Shown here piece by piece: positions 18,094 through 26,327 of a stretch of 64,000 bases of DNA. The notes under the pieces were generated by a model, which searched no databases, was not told where the DNA came from, and saw only the letters and a program-made list of their open reading frames with translations. The translations under genes and the position numbers were made by a program. Numbering within the stretch: the first letter of the stretch is position 1; each line of letters begins with the position of its first letter. The stretch is from Bacteroidales bacterium (GTDB lineage: Bacteria; Bacteroidota; Bacteroidia; Bacteroidales; UBA932), in NCBI GenBank assembly GCA_022653735.1, contig JALCSU010000003.1, forward strand, positions 1 through 64,000, in the 5' to 3' direction.

Positions 18094-21000
18094 TCACGAA
18101 ATACTGAACAAGTCTTTTAGTTCCGCATCGGAGAGTTTCCCTATCCAGCTTTCTCCGGATGCGACGGTGAGGTCTGCGAGAGCCTTCTTTTCAGATATCA
18201 TGTTGTCAATCTTTTCTTCGAAGGTGCCTGCCGTGACAAAAAAGGTGACCATTACGTTCTTATGCTGGCCGATGCGATAGGCGCGGTCTGTTGCCTGGGC
18301 TTCGACGGCCGGGTTCCACCAGCGGTCGAAATGAATCACGTGCGAGGCCGCAGTCAGGTTCAGGCCGGTTCCAGCCGCCTTCAGGGAAAGGATGAAGACC
18401 TGTTCGCTGCGGATGTTCTGGAACCGATCCACCATTTCCAAGCGCTGCTTAAGTGAGCATCCACCATGATAAAAGAGAGGACGGTGTCCAAGTTCTTTCT
18501 CCAGAATAACCTGCAGCAAGTCTCCCATTTCCTTGAACTGGGTGAAGATGAGTACCTTGTCTCCGCTTTCAACGATGCTACGAACTAAATCGGCAAGCAT
18601 ACTGCATTTGCCGGAGCGATCCATATCTGACTTCCCGTCCTTCAGGAATAATGACGGATGATCGCAAATCTGCTTCAACGCCAGAATCATCTGAAGCACA
18701 ATCCCCTGACGCTTGAAAAGCGTCTTGTTGTCATCTCCGCTCACGCCTTTCAGCGTAGCCAAATATTCCTGAACCACTTGTTCGTACAGGGCAGCCTGAG
18801 AAGGCGTCATGGTAGGGTTGAAGTTGCGGATGACCTTGTCTGGAAGGTCGGAAATGACACTCTTGTCGGTTTTCAAACGACGCATCATGAAAGGGGCGGT
18901 CACTTTCCGGAATCGTTCCGCTACAGCCTGGTCACCCTGCGCCTCAATGGGAACGACATATTGCTCTTTGAATTTTTGGGCAGTGCCCAGGTACCCTTTG
19001 TTCACAAAGTCCATAATGCTCCAGTATTCGCTCAGCCTGTTCTCCACCGGTGTTCCACTCATTGCGATTCTGGATTCGGAGGGTATTGACTTAACCGCTT
19101 TTGTCTGGGCGGTACCGAGATTTTTGATGTTTTGGGCTTCGTCAATGACTTCAACTTCCCATTTCAACTTCCCAATCGTCTCCGCATCACTACGGGCGAC
19201 ACCATAAGAAGTAAGGAGAACATCGGCATCGAACCCCTGCAAGCGACGTCCGGGTCCGTGATAACGGAAATGGGATAACCCAGGAGCGAAGCAATCCAAT
19301 TCCGTCTCCCAGTTTGCCAGAAGCCCGGTTGGAACGACAATCAGAGCCTTTTTCCTTTCCAGTGCGCCTTCATCCTTCAGCTTTTGCAGGAAGGTTATCA
19401 CTTGTAGCGTCTTACCAAGGCCCATATCGTCAGCAATGATGCTTCCAAAGCCTAGGCGCCAGTTCTTGTACATCCAAGAATATCCTCTTTTCTGATAAGG
19501 CCTCAGTGCAGCTTTGATGCCTTCGGGCACGGGTTCGTCAGGCGTGGCGGTGAGAGAACGAATAAGATCCCGCACCTCGTCCGTAAGAGAAACCTCGGCG
19601 CCGTCGTACTCTCCTGTGAGAGCTGCTTGCAGAATGCGCATTCCCCCGGGGCCGCGGGATGACGAAAAAGCCTTGCTGATGCGCTCCAAATCCTCATCGT
19701 CAACGCAGAAGAAGGAAGATCTGAAGCGTACAAGCCCTCTTGCTTCCTTGACAAGCGAATGGAACTCTTCCTCGGGGATGAAAACTCCGCCGATAGCCAC
19801 CATCCAGTTGAAATCCAGCAGATCTTCGGCACGGATGAAAGTTTTCCCAGCGGATGCCTTTTTGCCAATGCGGAGGCTAGGCCTAGGATGCAGGAGAGTT
19901 TCCAATCCTTTTGGAAGTATCACCCGCACAGAAAGAAGGCGCACCACAGGGACGATGTCACGCAGGAAATCAAAACACTGCTTATCACTGAGCCCCATCG
20001 GTTTCTTTGCCCCGCCATCCACCCAAGCCGACGCTTCTTTGACATGTCGGAATACCAGACTCAGCTGAGACAGCATCTTGAACCGGTCCGCTTCATAGGT
20101 TTTCCGAGCAAGGATATTTCGCAGAGCCACGTCCCTGCCTTTTATGACAAAACCGAAATCCAGACTAAATCCTTTGCCAGTATCTTCTATTTGCAGGAAT
20201 GGTTTGTAGGAAGAGTCCGCTATCTTGAATGGTGACAGCCAGACTTTTATGCTGCCCGGAATCCCACTCTCGCCGATGCCGTTGAAGGCGACAACGCTGC
20301 CACAAAAGAATAGGTCGCTGAGCGTGTCGCCAGATGGGTGTCCGCTTTCTTGAAGAAGGATGGTGATGAATGCTTCCAAAATACGAAGCCCGGCATCCTT
20401 CAATGGCTGTTTGTTCCCGAACAAAGCCAGATTGGAAGCCGCAGCTATGGCTTCTTCCGTCAGCAGTTTCACCGCAGGATCCATCTGCGCAGGCCCCCAA
20501 ATAATTTTGAAGGAGCCGTCGGGCGTTTCAAGAATTTGTGGCACTACGCAGCCATTAAGAACCAATAATCTTGCTAGGCGGTAGATGTTGAAAACCGTCT
20601 CGGCGGAAGGTTGCATGAGAGAGCGATCAAGAGCCTCCCACTCCCTCAGAGACTCTATGAATACGCCGGATTGGACTTTATCGATTTTCCTTCCGGCCTC
20701 GGAGATTTCTCCCAGAATCTCCAGGTCGTCGTCAAACAAAATCCTTACTTCAGACGAAGGGCGTATAGGATTGATGATTAAGCCTCTAGATTCCATTTTG
20801 GAAAGTGAATGCTGCGCCCGGTGAATGAGGCGACGATACTTTTCACGAAAGCCTTTTTCAAAGGGTGGGTCTTCTTCCAAGATGTCGGTGAGCCGATCCG
20901 TAAGGTTCGGGATAGTGGAAAGGTCAGGTACCCAAGGTCTTTGGCTTGCCGACCCTTCATCGACCCTGAGCAGACTAACCGTTTTTTCTATAGCCATCGT

Positions 21001-21534
21001 TTCATCGTGGCCGAGTTTGATGCCGAGAGTTTCCACCTCGGCAGGGATGTCAAGACCGTGTATCTTGAATACAAGGAAAGGGTCATTGTCAATCTCCTGA
21101 CTCACTTTGTAGATGACGGCTGCTATGTGCTTGCAGGGAACGGCCCAGTCGGGGCAGCTGCAATGCATTCCTAAGTCTTTCCAAGAGGCGGGGAACACTT
21201 TCAATCCGCATTTTACGGCAATAGGTAGCACTTCATCCGGCAGTTCCTTGTTCAGCAGGCGAGACAGAAGGGCGGGATGTTCCGACAGTGCTTTAATCAG
21301 TTGGCATTTCCTTTCTTTCTGGAATTGCGGGACCTGAATCTCAATTTTATATGGTGAAGGCCGGGTTCCTTTTACTCGTGCTTTGATGATACCATCCCTT
21401 GTAAAGACAATCTCCCGTACACTGCCGTTACGGGCATATCGCGCACCTCGGGGAATCCTATTCGCGAAGTCTATCTGCGTGAGGGACTCCAGCCAGCGCC
21501 GTCCCCACCAGGTTAGTCCGAAATTCTTTGCCAT
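18094..21534 (-). CDS. SWIM zinc-finger SNF2-family helicase
   Basis: 1146 residues from ATG 21534 (MAKNFGLTWWG, a conserved opening of this family). A SWIM zinc finger lies at 125-136 (C125, C127, C134, H136 in HCSCPDWAVPCKH). The Swi2/Snf2 ATPase occupies the C-terminal 500 residues: Walker A DDMGLGKT near 700, Walker B DEAQ near 797, SGTPVENRL, then the second lobe with LIFTQFKEMGDLL, YHGGCSLKQR and DRAYRIGQHKNVMV. Members translocate on duplex DNA and remodel DNA-protein complexes; the bacterial SWIM-SNF2 proteins have no settled role. No partner gene lies beside it. Its sequence is poor in the GAATAT hexamer common in backbone genes, consistent with transfer. Confidence 0.9.
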   Translation of the reverse strand: MAKNFGLTWWGRRWLESLTQIDFANRIPRGARYARNGSVREIVFTRDGIIKARVKGTRPSPYKIEIQVPQFQKERKCQLIKALSEHPALLSRLLNKELPDEVLPIAVKCGLKVFPASWKDLGMHCSCPDWAVPCKHIAAVIYKVSQEIDNDPFLVFKIHGLDIPAEVETLGIKLGHDETMAIEKTVSLLRVDEGSASQRPWVPDLSTIPNLTDRLTDILEEDPPFEKGFREKYRRLIHRAQHSLSKMESRGLIINPIRPSSEVRILFDDDLEILGEISEAGRKIDKVQSGVFIESLREWEALDRSLMQPSAETVFNIYRLARLLVLNGCVVPQILETPDGSFKIIWGPAQMDPAVKLLTEEAIAAASNLALFGNKQPLKDAGLRILEAFITILLQESGHPSGDTLSDLFFCGSVVAFNGIGESGIPGSIKVWLSPFKIADSSYKPFLQIEDTGKGFSLDFGFVIKGRDVALRNILARKTYEADRFKMLSQLSLVFRHVKEASAWVDGGAKKPMGLSDKQCFDFLRDIVPVVRLLSVRVILPKGLETLLHPRPSLRIGKKASAGKTFIRAEDLLDFNWMVAIGGVFIPEEEFHSLVKEARGLVRFRSSFFCVDDEDLERISKAFSSSRGPGGMRILQAALTGEYDGAEVSLTDEVRDLIRSLTATPDEPVPEGIKAALRPYQKRGYSWMYKNWRLGFGSIIADDMGLGKTLQVITFLQKLKDEGALERKKALIVVPTGLLANWETELDCFAPGLSHFRYHGPGRRLQGFDADVLLTSYGVARSDAETIGKLKWEVEVIDEAQNIKNLGTAQTKAVKSIPSESRIAMSGTPVENRLSEYWSIMDFVNKGYLGTAQKFKEQYVVPIEAQGDQAVAERFRKVTAPFMMRRLKTDKSVISDLPDKVIRNFNPTMTPSQAALYEQVVQEYLATLKGVSGDDNKTLFKRQGIVLQMILALKQICDHPSLFLKDGKSDMDRSGKCSMLADLVRSIVESGDKVLIFTQFKEMGDLLQVILEKELGHRPLFYHGGCSLKQRLEMVDRFQNIRSEQVFILSLKAAGTGLNLTAASHVIHFDRWWNPAVEAQATDRAYRIGQHKNVMVTFFVTAGTFEEKIDNMISEKKALADLTVASGESWIGKLSDAELKDLFSIS

Positions 21535-21557
21535 AATTGAATGGTTTCTGTCTAATC

Positions 21558-21574
21558 GCAAATCTTAGATTTGC
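21558..21574. promoter_or_regulatory. Small palindrome in the helicase leader
   Basis: gcaaatc-tta-gatttgc, a 7-bp perfect inverted repeat between the -7 box at 21607 and the helicase start; possible operator. Confidence 0.35.
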
Positions 21575-21606
21575 AGCGTGTTTTTCTGTCATCTTTGTTT
21601 GTATGA

Positions 21607-21614
21607 CAAAAATA
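21607..21614 (-). promoter_or_regulatory. -7 box (TATTTTTG) for the SNF2 helicase
   Basis: Exact TAnnTTTG match on the minus strand, about 73 nt upstream of ATG 21534. Confidence 0.45.
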
Positions 21615-21796
21615 GTAAATTTATGCTGATATCAAATACTCTACCTATCTCTTGGAAAATACATATGAATCCTTCTGGCAGGAAGTAGTGAAGAAAGTCT
21701 TAGTAAATCTCGAACTTGGATCTTCTGACATAATCAAAAGAGTCTGCTCTTTGCAAAGTATTAAATATTTATACCCGAACGTTTGCACGTGAGCCA

Positions 21797-22125
21797 ATAT
21801 TAGTTTATCTTTGCCGATAAAGATAAACTATTTGGTTATCAAGACAATTTCACTAAATACCGCATCTTTTGCCAATTCCACGAAGATGCTGCAGTCGGGA
21901 GTAATCGGCGCTTTAAAATGCTATGGTTACATTTCCCAAAATCCGGCGTATTTATAAAAAGTCTGTTATTTCTAAAAACGACTGACTCATGATGATAGAA
22001 CTAAAAGACGTAAACAAAACATATTTCGGAGCTCAACCGCTTCACGTGCTAAAAGGCATTAATCTCGAAATCGGGAAAGGGGAATTCGTATCCATCATGG
22101 GTGCCTCTGGAAGCGGGAAATCCAC
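21797..22125. repeat. Left copy of the 329-bp direct repeat flanking the IS
   Basis: As read base by base, identical to 24136-24464 (offset 2339). It carries the exporter promoter palindrome (21802-21829) and the first 46 codons of the ABC ATPase. Best explained as a long target-site duplication. Confidence 0.9.
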
Positions 22126-22147
22126 CGGAAGTTTGACACATTCTTGA
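21989..22147 (+). pseudogene. Duplicated 5' stub of the exporter ATPase
   Basis: The same ATG and codons as the ATPase at 24328, broken just after the Walker A Ser-Thr (GASGSGKST). It runs into the IS and stops after seven foreign codons. It keeps its own promoter copy, so a 52-residue peptide may still be made, without function. Confidence 0.85.
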
Positions 22148-22216
22148 ATTAAAAATATTCGCAAATAATTGATAGACTTTTTCGTAAAAGTCTTTTTTTT
22201 TGTCAAATTTTATTTA

Positions 22217-22224
22217 TATATTTG
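22217..22224 (+). promoter_or_regulatory. -7 box (TATATTTG) of the transposase gene
   Basis: Exact TAnnTTTG match 22 nt upstream of ATG 22247. Confidence 0.5.
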
Positions 22225-22246
22225 TAGCTATATATGGTTATATTAT

Positions 22247-24046
22247 ATGAAACTAACTATCAGCAAGTCTAAAAACGCCACGCTTTACTATGTCCAGAAG
22301 TCCTATAGGACGGAGTCCGGGAAGAGTTCAACTAGGACGGTGGAGCGCCTGGGGAGCATCGAGGAGGTTGAGGCAAGGTTCGGAAAGGAGAATACGATGG
22401 AAGCGGTCCAAGAATACATCAAGGGGCTGACCAAGGCAGACAAGGAGCTCCGCAGGGACGTGGTCGTAAAGTTCTCCCAGAGCGCCCTGGTCAAGAAGGA
22501 CGAACGGCGCTGCTTCAACGGCGGCTACCTGTTCCTGCAGAAAGTCTACCACGAACTGGGTCTTGATAAGATTTGCAAAAAGATAGAGAAGAAGCACAAG
22601 AACGAATATGACCTGGACGACATCCTTCAAATGCTGCTCTACACGAGGGTGCTGTATCCCGGCTCCAAGCGTTCATCCCTGGAGGACGCGAAGCGCTTCA
22701 TCGAGCGGCCGAAGTCAGACATCCATCAGGTCTACAGGGCGTTGTCGCTTCTGGCAAAGGAGAGCGACGACATCCAGGCGGCCGTCTACAGGAACAGCCT
22801 GAAGCTGGGCAAGCGCAGCGACTCGGTCATCTACTACGACTGCACCAACTACTACTTCGAGAGCGAGGAGGAAAGCGGCCTGCGCCAGTACGGGCACTCC
22901 AAGGAGAACCGTCCCAATCCCATCGTCCAGATGGGGCTCTTCACCGACAAGGACGGCATCCCGCTCGCGTTCTGCGTCAATCCCGGCAACACGGCGGAAA
23001 CGACGACGCTCAAGCCGCTGGAAGACAAGCTCCGCGAGAAGTTCGGCATATCGAAAGTGGTCGTATGCACGGACGGAGGGCTCGCCTCATATGAGAACAG
23101 GCTGAATGACCACGTCGGGGAGAGGGCCTTCATCACAGTGCAGTCGCTGAAGAAACTCGAGGGACACCTTCAGGACTGGGCCTTGCAGACCACGGGGTGG
23201 AGACTTGTCGACTTCAAGGGAAAGAACGGCCCGGAACTGTCAGAAAAAGAATATGACCTGACGCAGCTGGACCCGGAGACGCATGCGGACGACCTCTTCT
23301 GCCGCGAGCGATGGATAAAGACGACGCTCAGCAAGACCGGCGAGGAACTGGCGCAGAGGCTCATCGTCACCTTCTCGTTCAAGTACCGCGACTACCTGCG
23401 GCACACGCGCGGGAAGCAGACCGCGAGAGCAGAGAGCATCATCAAGCGCGGGGCGGCCGGCAAGCTCGGCAAAGGGCAGAATGACCCAAAACGCTTCATC
23501 AAGTGCGAATCCTGCACCATTGACGGAGAACCAGCCCAATACAACAGCTACTCGCTCAATCAGGAGATGATAGACCAGGAGGCGCGCTTCGACGGCTTCT
23601 ACGGCATCTGCACCGACCTTGATGACATCGCCCCTGAAATCATCAAGGTGAACGGCGGGCGCTGGATCATAGAAGATTGCTTCCGCATCACGAAGACCGA
23701 CTTCGAGGCAAGGCCGGTATTCCTACAGAGGGACGACCGCATCAAGGCCCACTTCCTCACCTGCTTCCTGGCTCTCATCCTGTACAAGTACCTCGCGAAG
23801 AAGATCAACCGCGGAGGGCGGCGCTTCTCTCCCGATGAGATAATCGGCACTCTTCAGGACATGAACTTCCTCGCCGTGAACGGAGAAGGCTATGTCCCCA
23901 CATATACACGGACGGACATCACCAACAACCTGCATGGCTCCGCCGGCTTCAGGACGGATACGCAGATCGTCTCAAAACAGAGAATGAAGGCCATCATCGC
24001 AGAATCTAAAAAATCTACGAAAAAAGACCAAAAGGAGTCTGTATAG
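22247..24046 (+). CDS. IS1634-family DDE transposase
   Basis: 599 residues from ATG 22247 (MKLTISKSKN); an upstream start at 22169 would add a Phe-rich stretch lying before the promoter box. The N-terminal part opens with a KSYRTESGKSSTRTVERLG-type DNA-binding region. The RNase H-like catalytic core shows D198 (IYYDCTNYYF), D276 (VVVCTDGG) and a Glu near 476 (GGRWIIEDCFRI, then the family signature FEARPVFLQRDDRIKAHFL). Length and all three catalytic residues are normal, so it is probably active. Members of this family are known to make unusually long target duplications, as seen here. Confidence 0.92.
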   Translation: MKLTISKSKNATLYYVQKSYRTESGKSSTRTVERLGSIEEVEARFGKENTMEAVQEYIKGLTKADKELRRDVVVKFSQSALVKKDERRCFNGGYLFLQKVYHELGLDKICKKIEKKHKNEYDLDDILQMLLYTRVLYPGSKRSSLEDAKRFIERPKSDIHQVYRALSLLAKESDDIQAAVYRNSLKLGKRSDSVIYYDCTNYYFESEEESGLRQYGHSKENRPNPIVQMGLFTDKDGIPLAFCVNPGNTAETTTLKPLEDKLREKFGISKVVVCTDGGLASYENRLNDHVGERAFITVQSLKKLEGHLQDWALQTTGWRLVDFKGKNGPELSEKEYDLTQLDPETHADDLFCRERWIKTTLSKTGEELAQRLIVTFSFKYRDYLRHTRGKQTARAESIIKRGAAGKLGKGQNDPKRFIKCESCTIDGEPAQYNSYSLNQEMIDQEARFDGFYGICTDLDDIAPEIIKVNGGRWIIEDCFRITKTDFEARPVFLQRDDRIKAHFLTCFLALILYKYLAKKINRGGRRFSPDEIIGTLQDMNFLAVNGEGYVPTYTRTDITNNLHGSAGFRTDTQIVSKQRMKAIIAESKKSTKKDQKESV

Positions 24047-24068
24047 CTACAAAGTTCCAGAACGCAAG

Positions 24069-24103
24069 AGTCCCCAAATCGCCATTTCAGCGGTCTGGGG
24101 ACT
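24069..24103 (+). terminator. Hairpin after the transposase
   Basis: Arms agtcccca (24069-24076) and tggggact (24096-24103), 23 nt downstream of the transposase stop; it may shield the element from read-through. Confidence 0.55.
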
Positions 24104-24135
24104 TGATTTCTCAAAAGCAATGTGTCAAAGATGAG

Positions 24136-24464
24136 ATATTAGTTTATCTTTGCCGATAAAGATAAACTATTTGGTTATCAAGACAATTTCACTAAATACC
24201 GCATCTTTTGCCAATTCCACGAAGATGCTGCAGTCGGGAGTAATCGGCGCTTTAAAATGCTATGGTTACATTTCCCAAAATCCGGCGTATTTATAAAAAG
24301 TCTGTTATTTCTAAAAACGACTGACTCATGATGATAGAACTAAAAGACGTAAACAAAACATATTTCGGAGCTCAACCGCTTCACGTGCTAAAAGGCATTA
24401 ATCTCGAAATCGGGAAAGGGGAATTCGTATCCATCATGGGTGCCTCTGGAAGCGGGAAATCCAC
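24136..24464. repeat. Right copy of the 329-bp direct repeat
   Basis: Identical to 21797-22125. This copy restores the promoter, leader and first codons of the exporter ATPase, so the operon downstream is complete. Confidence 0.9.
24141..24168 (+). promoter_or_regulatory. Palindromic operator overlapping a -7 box of the exporter operon
   Basis: Perfect 11-bp arms agtttatcttt and aaagataaact around gccgat. The left arm runs into TATCTTTG (24145-24152), an exact TAnnTTTG box, about 175 nt before ATG 24328. A repressor bound here would block the promoter; no regulator gene is adjacent. The same site occurs at 21802-21829. Confidence 0.55.
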
Positions 24465-25050
24465 TCTGCTGAACATCCTCGGAATACTCGACAATTACGA
24501 TACCGGCGAATACTGGCTGGACGGCAGGCTGATAAAGGGGCTGAGCGAAAGAGAAGCAGCCAGATATCGCAACCACACCATAGGCTTCATATTCCAGTCT
24601 TTCAATCTCATCAACTTCAAGACCGCCGTCGAGAATGTGGAGCTGCCACTGTTCTACAGAGGCATCGGAAGGCGCGAGAGGCATCATCAGGCAATGGAAT
24701 ATCTCGATAAGATGGGCCTGACCGACTGGGCAGAGCATTTTCCGAACGAGATGTCCGGAGGCCAGAAGCAGAGAGTCGCCATCGCCAGGGCTCTGATAAC
24801 TCATCCCCGGATAATCTTAGCCGATGAGCCCACTGGGGCGCTTGACTCAAAGACCAGCCTGGAAGTCATGGAACTGCTCAAGCGCGTCAACAAGGAGGAG
24901 GACGTGACGATGATCGTCGTGACGCACGAGAGCGGGGTCGCCAACGAGACGAATAAAATCATCCATATCAAAGACGGGATAATCGGCAAGGTCGAGGATA
25001 ACGTGGATCACAATGCTTCTCCGTTCGGAGAAAACAGCATAATGAAATAA
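24328..25050 (+). CDS. ABC exporter ATPase, MacB/LolD type
   Basis: 240 residues with a complete nucleotide-binding domain: Walker [10 protein letters not shown] (about 38-46), Q-loop in FIFQSFNLI, signature MSGGQKQRVAIARAL, Walker B ILADEPTGALDS, and H-loop VVTHE. The type is that of short stand-alone ATPases that serve FtsX-fold permeases. It is the first gene of a five-gene tripartite exporter operon and pairs with both permeases downstream (8-nt gap to the first). ATG 24328 and 24331 are both possible. The long leader and promoter palindrome come from the right copy of the IS target duplication. Confidence 0.9.
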   Translation: MMIELKDVNKTYFGAQPLHVLKGINLEIGKGEFVSIMGASGSGKSTLLNILGILDNYDTGEYWLDGRLIKGLSEREAARYRNHTIGFIFQSFNLINFKTAVENVELPLFYRGIGRRERHHQAMEYLDKMGLTDWAEHFPNEMSGGQKQRVAIARALITHPRIILADEPTGALDSKTSLEVMELLKRVNKEEDVTMIVVTHESGVANETNKIIHIKDGIIGKVEDNVDHNASPFGENSIMK

Positions 25051-25057
25051 GGGAGCG

Positions 25058-26320
25058 ATGTTCGACATATTCAATGAAATAATCGGCACCTTGAAGCAGA
25101 ACAAACTGCGCACTTCCCTCACGGGGTTTGCGGTGGCGTGGGGCGTATTCATGCTCATCGCCCTGCTTGGCGCAGGAGGCGGCCTGATGAATGCTCTTGT
25201 GAACAACAACCGGAACATAGACGTGAACACCATGCAGGTTTATGGCGGATCCACCAGCAAGGCTTACAACGGAATTAACGAGGGGACCTGGACCGAGCTG
25301 AAAGAGTTCGATGCCGAGAGGACTGAGGAAAACTACAAGGATGTCATAGACGCAGTGAGCGCAGATTACTGGAGATCGGACACGGCCAGCTTCCGCGACA
25401 TGAGCAGCAACGTCGGCATCAACGGAATAAGTCCCGTGCACTATGTGGCAAGGGACAGGGACATCATAGCCGGAAGAAAAATAAACGAGCTGGACATCAG
25501 GCTGCACAGAAAAGTCATATTCATCGGAGATGATGCCGCAGCGATGTTTCTCCCCGCCCCTCTTGACAGCCTCGCCATAATCGGGCAGTACATCAAAGTC
25601 GGGCATCTGGCGTACAAGGTAATTGGCGTGTTCCAAAGCAACATGGATGCCGACCTCATGCAGATGGACATTCCGTCAACGACTTTCTCGGACGTCTACT
25701 ACGGCAGCGAGATGTATTCCATCATATTCTCGTACCACGGGCTGAACACGGAGAAGGCCAATGAGGCTTTCATGAAGCAATATAAGAAAGACTACAACAA
25801 CGCTCACGGTTACGCTCCTGACGATGACAGGACTCTGTGGATCTCAAACAGCGTCATCGATAACCTGCAGGTGAACAAGGTCATGAACATCATAAAAACC
25901 ATGCTCTGGATAATAGGCCTGTTCACCCTCCTCAGCGGAGTCGTGGGAGTGTCGAACATAATGCTCATCACCGTTAGGGAGCGCATCCACGAATTCGGCA
26001 TCAGGAAGGCTCTAGGCGCCACCCCATGGTCGATAATAAAGCTCGTGATAGTCGAGAGCATAGTCATAACCGCATTCTTCGGCTACATAGGCATGATATG
26101 CGGCATAATTTCCTGTCAGATAATGGATTCCACTATCGGGCAGCAGGTGCTGGACATCGGCGTCCAGAGAATGTACATATTCAAGGATTCGACCGTGAGC
26201 GTCGGGGTGGCAATAGGGGCTACCGTGGTGCTTATCGTGGCTGGGGTTCTGGCAGGCTTCTTCCCTGCCAGGAAGGCCGCCAAGGTAAAGCCGATAGAGG
26301 CTCTCAATGAACTTAAATAA
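25058..26320 (+). CDS. ABC exporter permease, MacB/FtsX family (first)
   Basis: 420 residues. The N-terminal transmembrane helix (about 18-42, KLRTSLTGFAVAWGVFMLIALL) is followed by a large periplasmic MacB_PCD domain (about 50-270) and three C-terminal helices in the FtsX domain (about 285-415), including VVGVSNIMLITVRERIHEFGIRKALGATPWSI, the characteristic coupling region. It pairs with the ATPase upstream and probably forms a heterodimer with the next permease. Mechanotransmission in this family moves substrate from periplasm through the adaptor and TolC-like duct. Confidence 0.88.
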   Translation: MFDIFNEIIGTLKQNKLRTSLTGFAVAWGVFMLIALLGAGGGLMNALVNNNRNIDVNTMQVYGGSTSKAYNGINEGTWTELKEFDAERTEENYKDVIDAVSADYWRSDTASFRDMSSNVGINGISPVHYVARDRDIIAGRKINELDIRLHRKVIFIGDDAAAMFLPAPLDSLAIIGQYIKVGHLAYKVIGVFQSNMDADLMQMDIPSTTFSDVYYGSEMYSIIFSYHGLNTEKANEAFMKQYKKDYNNAHGYAPDDDRTLWISNSVIDNLQVNKVMNIIKTMLWIIGLFTLLSGVVGVSNIMLITVRERIHEFGIRKALGATPWSIIKLVIVESIVITAFFGYIGMICGIISCQIMDSTIGQQVLDIGVQRMYIFKDSTVSVGVAIGATVVLIVAGVLAGFFPARKAAKVKPIEALNELK

Positions 26321-26327
26321 TGAATAT

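Larger units (their letters stand above)
22126..24135 (+). mobile_element. IS1634-family insertion sequence, 2010 bp
   Basis: It lies exactly between the two 329-bp repeats. Its ends carry inverted TTTGACACATT (22132-22142 and its complement near 24119-24129) set 6 bp in from each junction, followed by less similar sequence. It contains one full-length DDE transposase gene and a terminator. Exact ends are defined by where the flanking repeats stop matching. Intact gene and identical repeats indicate a recent insertion. Confidence 0.88.

Noticed and set aside
24968..25636. 222-residue frame antisense to the first permease
   Set aside because: Shadow; no start context, and the plus strand carries a complete FtsX-type permease.
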